Shown here: one piece after another, positions 45,029-54,242 of the stretch
Position numbering within the stretch: the stretch's first letter is position 1
Layout of the letters: each line of letters starts with the position of its first letter
From: Echinicola salinicaeni
GTDB lineage: Bacteria; Bacteroidota; Bacteroidia; Cytophagales; Cyclobacteriaceae
Assembly (NCBI RefSeq): GCF_014280965.1
Contig: NZ_JACODZ010000001.1
Location: 558,001-622,000, forward strand
Reading direction: 5' to 3'
Length of the DNA stretch: 64,000 nucleotides
Made by a program: the position numbers and the translations under genes
Notes under the pieces: model-generated
The model's input: only the letters and a program-made list of their open reading frames with translations
The model's database searches: none
Told to the model about the DNA's origin: nothing

Positions 45029-45783
45029 AGGATGTTAAAATAAAGCAATCATTTGTTTTCACGGCCTTGTTGTTGGTCTTGTTGGTATTCATAGGCTTTG
45101 TAGAAAAAAAAGGAGCTGAGAGGAGTTACCATGGATTATCGGTCAAGGTCAAAGGAATAAGTGATGTCTATTTTGTAGAAGAGGAGGAAATATCCTCCAT
45201 GTTGTTGAAGGAATTTCCAAGTCTTAGTGATGGTGCCAAGCTGGAGAATATAGCCTTGAGGAATTTAGAGGAAAAAGTGGAGAGCCATCCTTTTGTAAAA
45301 AATGCAGAAGTGTATACGGACCTAAAAGGGGATGTTTTGGTAACAGTAGATCAATATAGGCCAATGGCCAGGATTACTAGACCCTTGGCTGCAGATGGAT
45401 ACATTTCTTCAGAGGGTTTGATTTTGCCTACTTCTACCCATTATACCTCTAGGGTATTGATTGTAAACGGGGCTTTGGCGAATGAGCTGCTGGCGGCAAA
45501 GGATCTGACCAAGAAGCATCAGGGGCTGTTAGATCTGATCAACTTTATTGATCAAAGTGAATTTTGGAGTGCCCAGATCGCCTCCTTGGAAATAGACAGA
45601 AATGGAAATATAAATATGTACCAACAGGTGGGAAGGCAGAAGATAGAGTTTGGAAAGCCTGAGGACCTAGAATCAAAATTTAATAAAATCAATCTCTTTT
45701 ATGAGGAGATTGTCCCAGAGAAAGGCTGGGATGCCTATACAAGGGTGAATGTGGAATTTAAGGATCAAATCATTTGTGAATAA
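45019..45783 (+). CDS. ftsQ: Cell division protein FtsQ
   Basis: A 254-residue bitopic division protein. It has a short cytoplasmic tail, one membrane helix (about 11-27, SFVFTALLLVLLVFIGFV), then a POTRA-like region (about 38-110) and the FtsQ beta domain. Sequence conservation is low in this family; the call relies on topology and position between murC and ftsA. It links FtsL/FtsB-type proteins to the divisome. Confidence 0.88.
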   Translation: MGLKDVKIKQSFVFTALLLVLLVFIGFVEKKGAERSYHGLSVKVKGISDVYFVEEEEISSMLLKEFPSLSDGAKLENIALRNLEEKVESHPFVKNAEVYTDLKGDVLVTVDQYRPMARITRPLAADGYISSEGLILPTSTHYTSRVLIVNGALANELLAAKDLTKKHQGLLDLINFIDQSEFWSAQIASLEIDRNGNINMYQQVGRQKIEFGKPEDLESKFNKINLFYEEIVPEKGWDAYTRVNVEFKDQIICE

Positions 45784-45794
45784 TTGATATAGCT

Positions 45795-47108
45795 ATGGAA
45801 ACTGACAAATTAATCGTAGGACTGGACATTGGAACCACAAAAATTTGTGCCATCATTGGGCGCAAAAATGAGTTCGGAAAATTAGAAGTGCTGGGCATGG
45901 GTAAGGCCGTGTCTGACGGAGTAATCCGCGGCATAGTTACCAATATTGATAAAACCGTTAATGCTATACAGAAAGCAGTTAATGAGGCTTCTGATATGGC
46001 AGAGGTAGATATCAGAGAGGTAATTGTCGGTATCGCCGGACAGCATATTCGCAGTTCCGTACATCATGGTGTGATCATCCGGAATACCAAAGATGATGAA
46101 ATCACCATTGAAGATGTCCGTCGTCTTTCCAATGATATGGAGAATATTGTTGTTCCTCCTGGCAATACGATTATTCACGTAATGCCACAGGATTATACGG
46201 TTGACTATGAAGATGGGATCAAGGATCCAGTGGGTATGTCAGGTGCCCGCCTTGAAGCCGACTTCCATATTATTACCGCCCAGACCACAGCTATCAATAA
46301 TATTAACAGATGTGTTAAAAGAGCCGATCTTCATTCCAAGGATTTGATTCTTGAGCCACTTGCCAGTTCGCTTTCAGTCCTCAGCGATTTGGATAAAGAG
46401 GCTGGAGTATGCCTAGTAGATATCGGTGGTGGTACTACGGACATCGCTATATTTTACGATAATATCATCCGTCATACAGCGGTTATTCCATTTGGAGGGA
46501 ATATCATCACATCTGATATCAAAGAAGGTTGTATGGTAATGCAGAACCAAGCGGAATTATTGAAAACCAAGTTTGGCCGTGCCATAGCTGAAGAGGCCAA
46601 TCCTAATGAAATCGTATCTATTCCAGGTTTGAGGAACAGACCACCAAAGGAAATTTCGGTAAGGAACTTGGCTTGCATTATCGAGGCAAGAATGGAGGAG
46701 ATCATTGAGATGGTCCAATCTGAAATCGTAGCAAGTGGACTTTATAAGAAATTGGCTGGAGGAATAGTCCTTACAGGAGGTGGTTCACAGCTGCAGGGTG
46801 TTGGTCAATTATTCGAATATATGACAGGGCTTGATACTAGAATCGGTTATCCAAATGAGCATTTGGGCAAATCTAAAATAGAGGAAGTGAAGAGCCCGAT
46901 GTATGCCACCACAGTAGGTTTGGTATTGGCTGGATTTAAAGCCTTGGACGATAGAGAAGATTACTACCGTCAGCGTCAATCTGTTCCTGTTGAGGGGAAA
47001 AACGAGCGCAGACCGATGGAAATGCCAGGTAAAGATATTTTTGGAAGTATCCGAAAAAGATTGAAGGATTTTATCACGGACGATATCGGGGACGATAGCA
47101 ACTATTAA
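45795..47108 (+). CDS. ftsA: Cell division protein FtsA
   Basis: A 437-residue actin-like ATPase that tethers FtsZ filaments to the membrane. LIVGLDIGTTKICAIIG is the phosphate-1 motif, VCLVDIGGGTTDIAIF the phosphate-2 motif near residue 205, and GGIVLTGGGSQLQG the adenosine motif near 320. The C-terminal GSIRKRLKDFI is an amphipathic, basic helix that fits the membrane-targeting sequence, although several residues follow it. It is 72 bp upstream of ftsZ. Confidence 0.97.
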   Translation: METDKLIVGLDIGTTKICAIIGRKNEFGKLEVLGMGKAVSDGVIRGIVTNIDKTVNAIQKAVNEASDMAEVDIREVIVGIAGQHIRSSVHHGVIIRNTKDDEITIEDVRRLSNDMENIVVPPGNTIIHVMPQDYTVDYEDGIKDPVGMSGARLEADFHIITAQTTAINNINRCVKRADLHSKDLILEPLASSLSVLSDLDKEAGVCLVDIGGGTTDIAIFYDNIIRHTAVIPFGGNIITSDIKEGCMVMQNQAELLKTKFGRAIAEEANPNEIVSIPGLRNRPPKEISVRNLACIIEARMEEIIEMVQSEIVASGLYKKLAGGIVLTGGGSQLQGVGQLFEYMTGLDTRIGYPNEHLGKSKIEEVKSPMYATTVGLVLAGFKALDDREDYYRQRQSVPVEGKNERRPMEMPGKDIFGSIRKRLKDFITDDIGDDSNY

Positions 47109-47180
47109 TACAGATTAGAAAGATTTAGAAAGAGTAATAAAGCATTTAGAAATAACAGTTCACCAAAAATTGAGGAAATA

Positions 47181-48848
47181 ATGTCAGATATCATGAAAGA
47201 TTACAAATTTGATATTCCTAAAAATCACAAGTCTATCATAAAGGTGATAGGTGTGGGAGGCGGTGGTTCCAATGCTGTGAACCATATGTTCAGCCAAGGA
47301 ATAAAAGATGTGGAGTTTGTGGTAGTAAATACCGACTCCCAAGCATTGAAAAGCAGTCCTGTTCCTTTAAAGCTTCAGATTGGAGCACACCTTACTGAGG
47401 GACTTGGAGCAGGAGCTAATCCTGAGAAGGGGAGAAATGCCGCTTTGGAAAGTAAAGAAGAAATCAGAGAGCTGCTTTCTGATAATACCAAGATGGTGTT
47501 CATCACTGCTGGTATGGGTGGTGGTACCGGTACTGGTGCTGCTCCAGTGATCGCTAAGATTGCCAAGGATATGGATATCCTTACAGTAGGTATTGTTACT
47601 GCACCATTTATTTTTGAAGGTCGTAAGAAGACTGGTGCTGCCCAAAGGGGGATAGAGGATTTAAGAGCGAACTGTGATACCGTATTGGTTATCCTTAACG
47701 ATAAACTAAGAGAGGTTTACGGTAACTTGCCGATCCGCTCAGCTTTTGGTAAGGCGGATAATGTTTTAAGTACTGCTGCCAAATCCATCGCGGAAATCAT
47801 CACTGTTCATCAGGATGTAAACGTCGATTTCGAGGATGTAAAAACAGTAATGAAGGATGCCGGTGCTGCTGTAATGGGATCTGCTACCGAGGAAATGGAA
47901 GGCAGAGCCATCAAAGCTGCTGAGAAAGCCATTGCTTCTCCATTGTTGAACAATGTGGATATCAAGGGCGCTGAGAAGATCCTCTTGTCCATCATGTCAG
48001 GAGAGGAAGAAGAACTTTCAATGGATGAATTGAGCGAAATCACTGAATATATCCAAGAGCGTGCTGGTGACGATGCAGAGGTGATCTTCGGTCAGGGTAT
48101 TGATCCGGACTTGAAGAAAGCTATCCGGGTTACGGTAATCGCTACTGGTTTTCAGGCAGGCGCATTGACCAAAGAAGAGGCCGATAAAGCAAAAAAAGTA
48201 GAGCAGGAAAAAGAAGAAAATGCTAAAAAGGTAATTGACTTGGACTCTGGTAAGACTACCAAAGTAACTGAGGATACAACAGCTACAGCTGGTCAGACCT
48301 TTACCTTTACGGTGCAGCAGCCAAGTCCTGCAAACAATAGACCTGAGGAGCCAAGTGCATCTTCTGCGCAACCGTCTAAGCCACAAGTACAGCCTCAAAG
48401 CCATGTGGAAACGGAAGAAGACTATAATCAGCCAAGTACAAATTCTTCTGAAGATGAATTTGAGTTTGTACCTGCGAATCCTGCTGCTGATTCTAGAAAA
48501 GTAACTCCATTGTATGACGAGGAACCTCAAGCTGAGCAGCCTAGTGCACCAAGATATGAGGAGCCTAGTCAGTCCAATGCTGCGTATACCAATGATTACT
48601 ATGAGCAGATCAAGCAAAAAGCCATGCAACGCGCTCATGAGCGTTTTGAGAGATTAAAAAATCTTAGAGCTGCAAACCAAACGCCAGAAGAGTTTAAGGA
48701 AAAGCTTGATAAGCCTGCTTATTTAAGGAAAAATGTAAAACTCCAGGATGTGCAACATAGCTCAGAAACCAACATTTCTAAGTTCAATTTGAACGATGAT
48801 AATGAAATTCTGGGCAATAACCGGTTTTTACATGATAATGTTGATTAA
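47181..48848 (+). CDS. ftsZ: Cell division protein FtsZ
   Basis: A 555-residue tubulin-like GTPase that forms the Z-ring. The GTPase core (about 12-325) has IKVIGVGGGGSNAVN, the tubulin signature GGGTGTGAAPVIA near residue 115, and the T7 region. A long, disordered Pro/Gln/Glu-rich linker (about 340-500) and a C-terminal Bacteroidota-type tail (RKNVKLQDVQHSSE ... NRFLHDNVD) follow; the very end is the conserved HDNVD. The length exceeds E. coli FtsZ because of the linker. The stop lies inside a perfect palindrome shared with the convergent neighbour. Confidence 0.97.
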   Translation: MSDIMKDYKFDIPKNHKSIIKVIGVGGGGSNAVNHMFSQGIKDVEFVVVNTDSQALKSSPVPLKLQIGAHLTEGLGAGANPEKGRNAALESKEEIRELLSDNTKMVFITAGMGGGTGTGAAPVIAKIAKDMDILTVGIVTAPFIFEGRKKTGAAQRGIEDLRANCDTVLVILNDKLREVYGNLPIRSAFGKADNVLSTAAKSIAEIITVHQDVNVDFEDVKTVMKDAGAAVMGSATEEMEGRAIKAAEKAIASPLLNNVDIKGAEKILLSIMSGEEEELSMDELSEITEYIQERAGDDAEVIFGQGIDPDLKKAIRVTVIATGFQAGALTKEEADKAKKVEQEKEENAKKVIDLDSGKTTKVTEDTTATAGQTFTFTVQQPSPANNRPEEPSASSAQPSKPQVQPQSHVETEEDYNQPSTNSSEDEFEFVPANPAADSRKVTPLYDEEPQAEQPSAPRYEEPSQSNAAYTNDYYEQIKQKAMQRAHERFERLKNLRAANQTPEEFKEKLDKPAYLRKNVKLQDVQHSSETNISKFNLNDDNEILGNNRFLHDNVD

Positions 48849-48866
48849 CTAAAAGTTAATCAACAT
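48838..48866. terminator. Shared 13-bp palindrome over the ftsZ and FMN reductase stops
   Basis: ATGTTGATTAACT (48838-48850) and AGTTAATCAACAT (48854-48866) are perfect inverted copies around AAA. They contain the stop codons of both convergent genes. Only a short T-run (TTTCT) follows, so terminator strength is uncertain. Confidence 0.6.
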
Positions 48867-49373
48867 TTCTGCCTGGGATTTTAAAAGGTCTATGTAAAGC
48901 TTGTTGGTGAGCAAGTTATTAGACATGTTTTCCTCAATTTTTGCAAGTTTTGGTTTACTCGCCAAAACATGCATTCCCAGGTAGTTGAATATGTCGGTCA
49001 GGTGGCTCAATGCGATGCCACCGCCGCCTATTCCAGAGGAGAGCCCCACCAAAGCACATTTTTTGTTCCTAAAGGTATTGGGATAGGTCATTCCATCTAT
49101 AAATGATTTTAATATTCCAGGAAACGATCCATTGTATTCCGGAACGATAAACACGAATTTGTCTCCAGTTTTTATTTGATCATGAAGTTGGTTATAATCT
49201 TCGTTTTGCCCATTGTTTTCATATAGGGCTGTAAAGACAAAATCGTTTGGAAGCTTCCTTAGATCAATTAACTCAGATTTTACCCCTAATTCTTTTAGAA
49301 TTTCCTGGTACAGAATGCCTATGCTTTTTGATAATGCGTTTTTTCTATTGGTACCTATAATAATTTTAATCAT
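48849..49373 (-). CDS. NADPH-dependent FMN reductase family protein
   Basis: A 174-residue flavodoxin-fold oxidoreductase. IIGTNRKNALSKSIG is the FMN phosphate-binding loop, and FIVPEYNGSFPGILKSFIDG is the typical YNGS(P) segment of this family. Such enzymes reduce FMN, quinones or azo compounds with NAD(P)H. The gene is convergent with ftsZ, with no bases between their stops, and divergent from the purine nucleoside phosphorylase gene. The electron acceptor is unknown. Confidence 0.88.
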   Translation of the reverse strand: MIKIIIGTNRKNALSKSIGILYQEILKELGVKSELIDLRKLPNDFVFTALYENNGQNEDYNQLHDQIKTGDKFVFIVPEYNGSFPGILKSFIDGMTYPNTFRNKKCALVGLSSGIGGGGIALSHLTDIFNYLGMHVLASKPKLAKIEENMSNNLLTNKLYIDLLKSQAEMLINF

Positions 49374-49491
49374 GAATAAGTCTTATTCTTGTTAAATTGA
49401 TCTTTAATATACAATATCGTAGTGTATAAAGTTCTAATGATATTTTATTAGCCTCAAAGTAAGATTGTAGTTTGTCCAATTCCAAGAAAAC

Positions 49492-50328
49492 ATGAAAAAA
49501 GGAAGTACAGAAGCATATAGTGACCAAATAAGTCAAGCCGTAAATTTTATTCAGGGAGCATACACTGGTCAGCCCAAAATCGGGGTGATTTTGGGCACGG
49601 GACTTGGTCAGTTGATAGATCATGTTGATGTAGAAAAGACCATTTCCTACGCGGATATTCCATATTTCCCCATTTCCACTGTAGAGACCCATACAGGTGA
49701 ATTGATTTTTGGTAAGCTATCTGGGGTTGATCTTATCATCATGAAAGGTCGGTTTCATTATTATGAAGGTTATAATATGAAGGAAGTGACCTTTCCGGTA
49801 AGGGTGATGAAAAAACTGGGGATAGGGAAATTAATAGTGTCAAACGCCGCGGGAGGATTGAAACCTGATTTTAAAGTGGGGGATGTGATGATCATCAATG
49901 ATCATATTGATCTATTTCCGGAGAATCCACTGAGAGGGAAGAATTTGGATGATTTTGGTGTAAGGTTTCCAGACATGAGTGAACCTTATTGTTTAGCGTG
50001 GATAGAGGAAGCATTAAAAATTGCCAAGGACAAGGGGATCAATGCGCATCAAGGTGTATATGCAGGGGTTCAGGGACCTAATTTGGAAACCCGGGCAGAA
50101 TACAAATATTTAAGAACCATAGGAGCAGATGCTGTGGGGATGAGTACGGTACCTGAAGTGATTGTAGCACGACAGATGGATATGCCAGTGTTTGCTATTT
50201 CAGCCATTACTGATTTATGTTCACCTGGTAATATCAAGAAAATTTCAATTCAAGAAGTGATTGCAGCCGCGGCCATAGCAGAACCAAAGATGACTGCAAT
50301 AGTCAAAGAATTGGTACATAAATTATAG
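49492..50328 (+). CDS. Purine nucleoside phosphorylase (trimeric type)
   Basis: A 278-residue enzyme that splits purine nucleosides with phosphate to a free base and ribose 1-phosphate. The phosphate loop GVILGTGLGQL near residue 27, FHYYEGY near 84, VSNAAGGLKPDF near 117, GVQGPNLETRAEY with the base-binding glutamate, and AVGMSTVPEVIVAR are all as in trimeric PNPs. The position of the usual purine-binding asparagine is Asp241 (AITDLC). This may alter base choice. A 10-bp hairpin lies near the 5' end of the coding region. Confidence 0.9.
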   Translation: MKKGSTEAYSDQISQAVNFIQGAYTGQPKIGVILGTGLGQLIDHVDVEKTISYADIPYFPISTVETHTGELIFGKLSGVDLIIMKGRFHYYEGYNMKEVTFPVRVMKKLGIGKLIVSNAAGGLKPDFKVGDVMIINDHIDLFPENPLRGKNLDDFGVRFPDMSEPYCLAWIEEALKIAKDKGINAHQGVYAGVQGPNLETRAEYKYLRTIGADAVGMSTVPEVIVARQMDMPVFAISAITDLCSPGNIKKISIQEVIAAAAIAEPKMTAIVKELVHKL

Positions 50329-50415
50329 AGGTTTATCCAGTTTTTATGTTGATTAAATTCCAAGATGCTTTGCGTCAACATTTCAAAAAGAGCAGGCTTT
50401 TTTGTAAGTTAAGGA

Positions 50416-51087
50416 ATGGCAAATTACAGATTGAAAATTTTGGAAAAAGAGCCATTGACACATGATGTCAATAGGTTCAAATTGGAGAAACCGCGTGGCT
50501 TTCAGTTCAACCCTGGGCAAGCTACAGAGGTGAGTTTGCTAAAAGCAGGGTGGGAAGCAGAAAAGCGTCCTTTTACATTTACCAGTTTGCCCTCTGACGA
50601 TTATTTGGAGTTTATTATCAAGTCTTATAAGGGGCATGAAGGCGTAACCAAAAGACTTGGTAATGCGGAAGTGGGTGATGAAGTAGAAATAGGAGATGCC
50701 TGGGGGACAATCAGTTTTAAGGGTGAAGGTGTTTTTATTGCAGGAGGGGCAGGAATTACCCCATTTATAGCAATTTTAAGACATCTGCGAAAGAAAAATA
50801 AAATTGGTAATAGTATGTTAGTGTTTGCCAATAAAACGAATGATGATATTATTCTTTATGAGGAACTTAAAGCGATTCTTGGGCATAAATTCCTCAATAT
50901 TATATCTGACCAAAAAGATACTGCCTATGATAAGGGCTTAGTTAATAAGGCCTATTTAAAAGATAAAATTGGCCATTTCGATCATCAACATTTTTATGTA
51001 TGTGGACCCGGCGGGTTTATGAAGGCTGTTATGGGTGGACTGAAAGACTTGGGGGCGAATCCCGAGGCTTTGGTATTTGAAAAGTAA
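50416..51087 (+). CDS. Ferredoxin/flavodoxin-NADP+ reductase-like oxidoreductase
   Basis: A 223-residue FAD/NAD(P)H-binding flavoprotein of the ferredoxin reductase superfamily. The FAD-binding motif KRPFTFTSLP is near residue 53. The NAD-binding segment FIAGGAGITPFIAIL is near 107, and VCGPGGFMKAVM near 195. There is no 2Fe-2S ferredoxin domain or cysteine cluster, so an outside partner is needed. It is followed by a long bidirectional terminator. The electron partner is unknown. Confidence 0.85.
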   Translation: MANYRLKILEKEPLTHDVNRFKLEKPRGFQFNPGQATEVSLLKAGWEAEKRPFTFTSLPSDDYLEFIIKSYKGHEGVTKRLGNAEVGDEVEIGDAWGTISFKGEGVFIAGGAGITPFIAILRHLRKKNKIGNSMLVFANKTNDDIILYEELKAILGHKFLNIISDQKDTAYDKGLVNKAYLKDKIGHFDHQHFYVCGPGGFMKAVMGGLKDLGANPEALVFEK

Positions 51088-51104
51088 ATTTTCTTAAGCG
51101 AAAT

Positions 51105-51149
51105 ATATCAAAGAAGGCTGTTAAATTAATTGACAGCCTTCTTTGATAT
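51105..51149. terminator. Bidirectional 17-bp terminator
   Basis: ATATCAAAGAAGGCTGT (51105-51121) pairs perfectly with 51133-51149 around an 11-base loop. It lies between two convergent genes and has T-rich arms on both strands. Confidence 0.85.
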
Positions 51150-51158
51150 TAAAATTTA

Positions 51159-52454
51159 TTATTGCTGATCCATATAATCTACAGTTAAATAACTTAAGGC
51201 CCTTACTCCGATTTTAAGACTTTCTTCATCAATGAAGAAATCAGGAGTATGGTGGGCGGCTACTTTTGTAGGATCTTTTCCCTTTGGCATTCCACCCAAA
51301 AAGATAAACAAACCAGGAGCTTGCTGTTGAAAATAACTAAAATCTTCCGCTCCGGTGATAGGGTCATGGTATATGACGTTTTCTTCGCCAGCTACTGCAT
51401 AGAGTGTTTGGAGCATTTTTTCGGTGAGTTCTGGATTATTGATGGTGGAAGGGTAAATTTTGTCAATTTGAATGTCCACCTTGGCTCCGGCTGCCTCAGC
51501 TGTATGACTTACGATTTCGCGAATTCTTTTATGAATAAGCTCTTGCTGTTGTGTTCCATAAGTTCTGATGGTGCCGAGCATTTCAACTTTCTCAGGGATG
51601 ATATTTTGGCGTACGCCCCCATGGATGCTCCCAATGGTAACAATAGCTGGGTTTTCAGTGATATTTACATTTCTGCTGATGATAGTCTGTAGGGAATTAA
51701 CGATTTGTGCTGAGGTCACTATAGGATCAACTGATGACCAAGGATAGGCCCCGTGAGCTTGACGGCCATTGACAATAAGCTTAAGGTTATCAACTGCGGC
51801 CATCGCGGGACCAGGCCGGTACTTAATTTTGCCTACTTCAGTTTGAGAGTTGATATGCAGCCCAAAAATCGCATCCACCTCTTTCATAACACCTTCTTCC
51901 ACCATTTGTTTGGCTCCCCAAGAATCAATACCGGGATCAAAGACACCTTCTTCTGCTGGTTGAAAGATAAATTTGACATTTCCATGTAGGTCATCCTTCA
52001 TGCCTGCCAATACTTCTGCTACCCCCATTAAGATCGAAACATGAGTGTCATGACCACAGGCATGCATGATACCTGTTTCCTGATCATTATATATGGTGGT
52101 CTTGGTAGACTTAAATGGTAAATCGTTTCTTTCAGTAACTGGCAAGGCATCCATATCTGCCCTCAGTGCAACAGTGGGGCCTTCATGACCACCTTTCAAA
52201 AATCCGACGACACCCGTGACCGCTATATTTTCTTTTACCTCTAATCCCAGTTGTCTAAGGTGTTTTGCAACTAAGGCTGCAGTCCTGGTTTCTTGGTTAC
52301 CCAATTCAGGATTCTGGTGGATATCCCTCCGCCAATCAATTACCTTAGATTCGATGGCAGAGGCAGTTTGATCGATTTTTTTATGTAATGGGTTTTGTCC
52401 GAAAGAAAGGGTGCTTATTAGAAAGCAAAAAGAAGTGAAAAGGCTTTTGTACAT
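51159..52454 (-). CDS. M20 family amidohydrolase/aminoacylase-type peptidase
   Basis: A 431-residue exported metal-dependent amidohydrolase. The signal peptide ends at TLSFGQ (about 20). The M20 metal ligands are visible in MHACGHDTHVSILMG near residue 132, EEGVFDPG, GLHINSQ, and the C-terminal TGAEDFSYF. GREAHG-like NGRQAHGAYPW marks the dimerisation lid domain. This type cleaves N-acyl amino acids or amides (hippurate hydrolase/amidohydrolase class) in the periplasm. The substrate is not determined. Confidence 0.9.
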   Translation of the reverse strand: MYKSLFTSFCFLISTLSFGQNPLHKKIDQTASAIESKVIDWRRDIHQNPELGNQETRTAALVAKHLRQLGLEVKENIAVTGVVGFLKGGHEGPTVALRADMDALPVTERNDLPFKSTKTTIYNDQETGIMHACGHDTHVSILMGVAEVLAGMKDDLHGNVKFIFQPAEEGVFDPGIDSWGAKQMVEEGVMKEVDAIFGLHINSQTEVGKIKYRPGPAMAAVDNLKLIVNGRQAHGAYPWSSVDPIVTSAQIVNSLQTIISRNVNITENPAIVTIGSIHGGVRQNIIPEKVEMLGTIRTYGTQQQELIHKRIREIVSHTAEAAGAKVDIQIDKIYPSTINNPELTEKMLQTLYAVAGEENVIYHDPITGAEDFSYFQQQAPGLFIFLGGMPKGKDPTKVAAHHTPDFFIDEESLKIGVRALSYLTVDYMDQQ

Positions 52455-52622
52455 GGTTGAATGATTGGTTTAATTAAAAGTAGGAAAAATTAGAAAGTAT
52501 TAAAATGGGTGGATTTAATAACTTTTAAGAAGTTTTTAGTTTGAAACTATTTTATTCTAGAAAAAAAAGGAACAATTTGTGTTCGTATTTCATTAAGGAA
52601 GTTCAAATAAAATCAATGAGAT

Positions 52623-53321
52623 ATGGAATTATCAGGTAAAAGGGCCATCGTAACTGGCGTGAGCAAAGGAATTGGATTAGAAGTGGTAAAACAACTTCTT
52701 GAAAAGGGAGTTCAAGTAGCTGGATGGGGCAGGACTAGTCCTCAATTGGAAAATGAGTATTTTCATTTCATCAGCTGTGATGTGTCTGATGAGGAGTCTG
52801 TTGGTAATGCCTATGATGAAACCAAAAAGATAATGGGGGATGACCTCAGGATTTTGGTCAATAATGCTGGATTTGGCGTTGCAGGAAATATTGAGGAAAT
52901 GGATACGGCTGATTGGAAAGCCATGTTTGATACCAATGTACATGGAATTTTCTATACCAGTAAGAAAGTTATTCCCAATATGAAAAAGCAGGATGAAGGA
53001 CACATACTTAATGTCGCTTCTATTGCAGGATTAAACGGGGTAGCTAAATTTGCAGGGTACTGCGGTACAAAGCATGCTGTTAAAGGGATTTCGCATGCCA
53101 TGTATATGGAGTTGAGGGATTATGGGATAAAAGTTTCCACCATTTATCCAGGATCCGTTCAAACCAATTTCTTTGATGATATCGAAGGAATGAATGCCCA
53201 TGAAAATATGATGCGTCCAGAGGATGTGGCAAGCACCATTGTCCAGACTTTGGAAACACACCCCAATTATTTTGTGGCTGATGTGGAATGTCGACCACTA
53301 AGGCCAAAAGGAAAACAATAA
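52623..53321 (+). CDS. Short-chain dehydrogenase/reductase
   Basis: A 232-residue SDR with a Rossmann fold. The nucleotide motif TGVSKGIGLEVV is at about 10-21, the NNAGFG motif near 79, and the catalytic pair YxxxK in GYCGTKHAVKG near 145. It begins the operon that continues with gldA 3 bp later, so it may be under the same control as the gliding transporter. The substrate is unknown. Confidence 0.9.
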   Translation: MELSGKRAIVTGVSKGIGLEVVKQLLEKGVQVAGWGRTSPQLENEYFHFISCDVSDEESVGNAYDETKKIMGDDLRILVNNAGFGVAGNIEEMDTADWKAMFDTNVHGIFYTSKKVIPNMKKQDEGHILNVASIAGLNGVAKFAGYCGTKHAVKGISHAMYMELRDYGIKVSTIYPGSVQTNFFDDIEGMNAHENMMRPEDVASTIVQTLETHPNYFVADVECRPLRPKGKQ

Positions 53322-53324
53322 AAA

Positions 53325-54242
53325 ATGTCGCTTCAAGTAAAGCAGCTCAGTAAGTTTTATAAAAAACAGAAAGCCCTTGACCAGGTCAGCTTTGAAGCTG
53401 TCCCTGGTCAGGTTTTAGGTTTTTTGGGCCCTAATGGGGCCGGTAAGTCTACCACCATGAAGATTGCAGCAGGATATATTCTTCCCGATGAGGGAGATGT
53501 CTTGGTGGATGGGGTTTCGTCTATCCTGCATCCAGAAGAAACAAGTCGTCTGATTGGTTATTTACCCGAGCATAATCCACTTTACTTGGATATGTACATT
53601 AAGGAATTTTTGGGCTTTATGGCCGGATTGCACAATATTAAGGGCAAGCTTGCAAAAACTAGGATTGACGAGGTGGTTGAATCTTGTGGCTTGTTACCTG
53701 AGCAACACAAAAAGATAGGCGCCCTTTCAAAAGGCTACCGTCAAAGAGTAGGTTTAGCCAAGGCACTTGTACATGATCCAAAGGTTATCATTCTTGATGA
53801 ACCTACCACTGGCCTGGACCCCAACCAATTGGTGGAGATCAGAAAATTGATCAAAACAATCAGTAAAGATAAGACGCTTATATTGAGCACCCATATTATG
53901 CAAGAGGTGGAAGCTTTATGTGAAAAGGTGGTTATCATTCATCAAGGAAAAGTGGTGGCCCAAGATCTGCTTTCAAATTTGAAGAACAAAAGAGAAAAAG
54001 CCATTTTAATTCTTGAAACACAGGAGAGCTTGAAGGAAGAATGGTTTGAGGGATTGCCTGGATTGGATAAGATGAAATTGTTGGATGGGCAGCAGCTGCA
54101 AATGTCGACAGATGATCCTGGGCTTTTGCGTAAGGGCTTGATGGAACTCATTCATGAAAGACAGCTTACACTCTTAAACTTGAAACAAGTCGAGAAAAAC
54201 TTGGAGACCATTTTCCATCAGTTAACAGGAAGTAATATATGA
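53325..54242 (+). CDS. gldA: Gliding motility ABC transporter ATP-binding protein GldA
   Basis: A 305-residue ABC ATPase. Walker A is GPNGAGKST near residue 37, the signature LSKGYRQRVGLA near 136, and Walker B VIILDEPTTGLDP near 155. Order with gldF and gldG and the C-terminal regulatory-type region match GldA. In Flavobacterium johnsoniae gldA, gldF and gldG were first linked to gliding, though later work suggests they act indirectly. The stop overlaps the gldF ATG by 4 bp. Confidence 0.93.
   Translation: MSLQVKQLSKFYKKQKALDQVSFEAVPGQVLGFLGPNGAGKSTTMKIAAGYILPDEGDVLVDGVSSILHPEETSRLIGYLPEHNPLYLDMYIKEFLGFMAGLHNIKGKLAKTRIDEVVESCGLLPEQHKKIGALSKGYRQRVGLAKALVHDPKVIILDEPTTGLDPNQLVEIRKLIKTISKDKTLILSTHIMQEVEALCEKVVIIHQGKVVAQDLLSNLKNKREKAILILETQESLKEEWFEGLPGLDKMKLLDGQQLQMSTDDPGLLRKGLMELIHERQLTLLNLKQVEKNLETIFHQLTGSNI

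Noticed and set aside
48018-48638. 206-codon open frame on the minus strand opposite ftsZ
   Set aside because: It is antisense to the ftsZ linker region, is Arg/Leu/Phe-rich, and shows no domain; it is a shadow of the repetitive linker codons.
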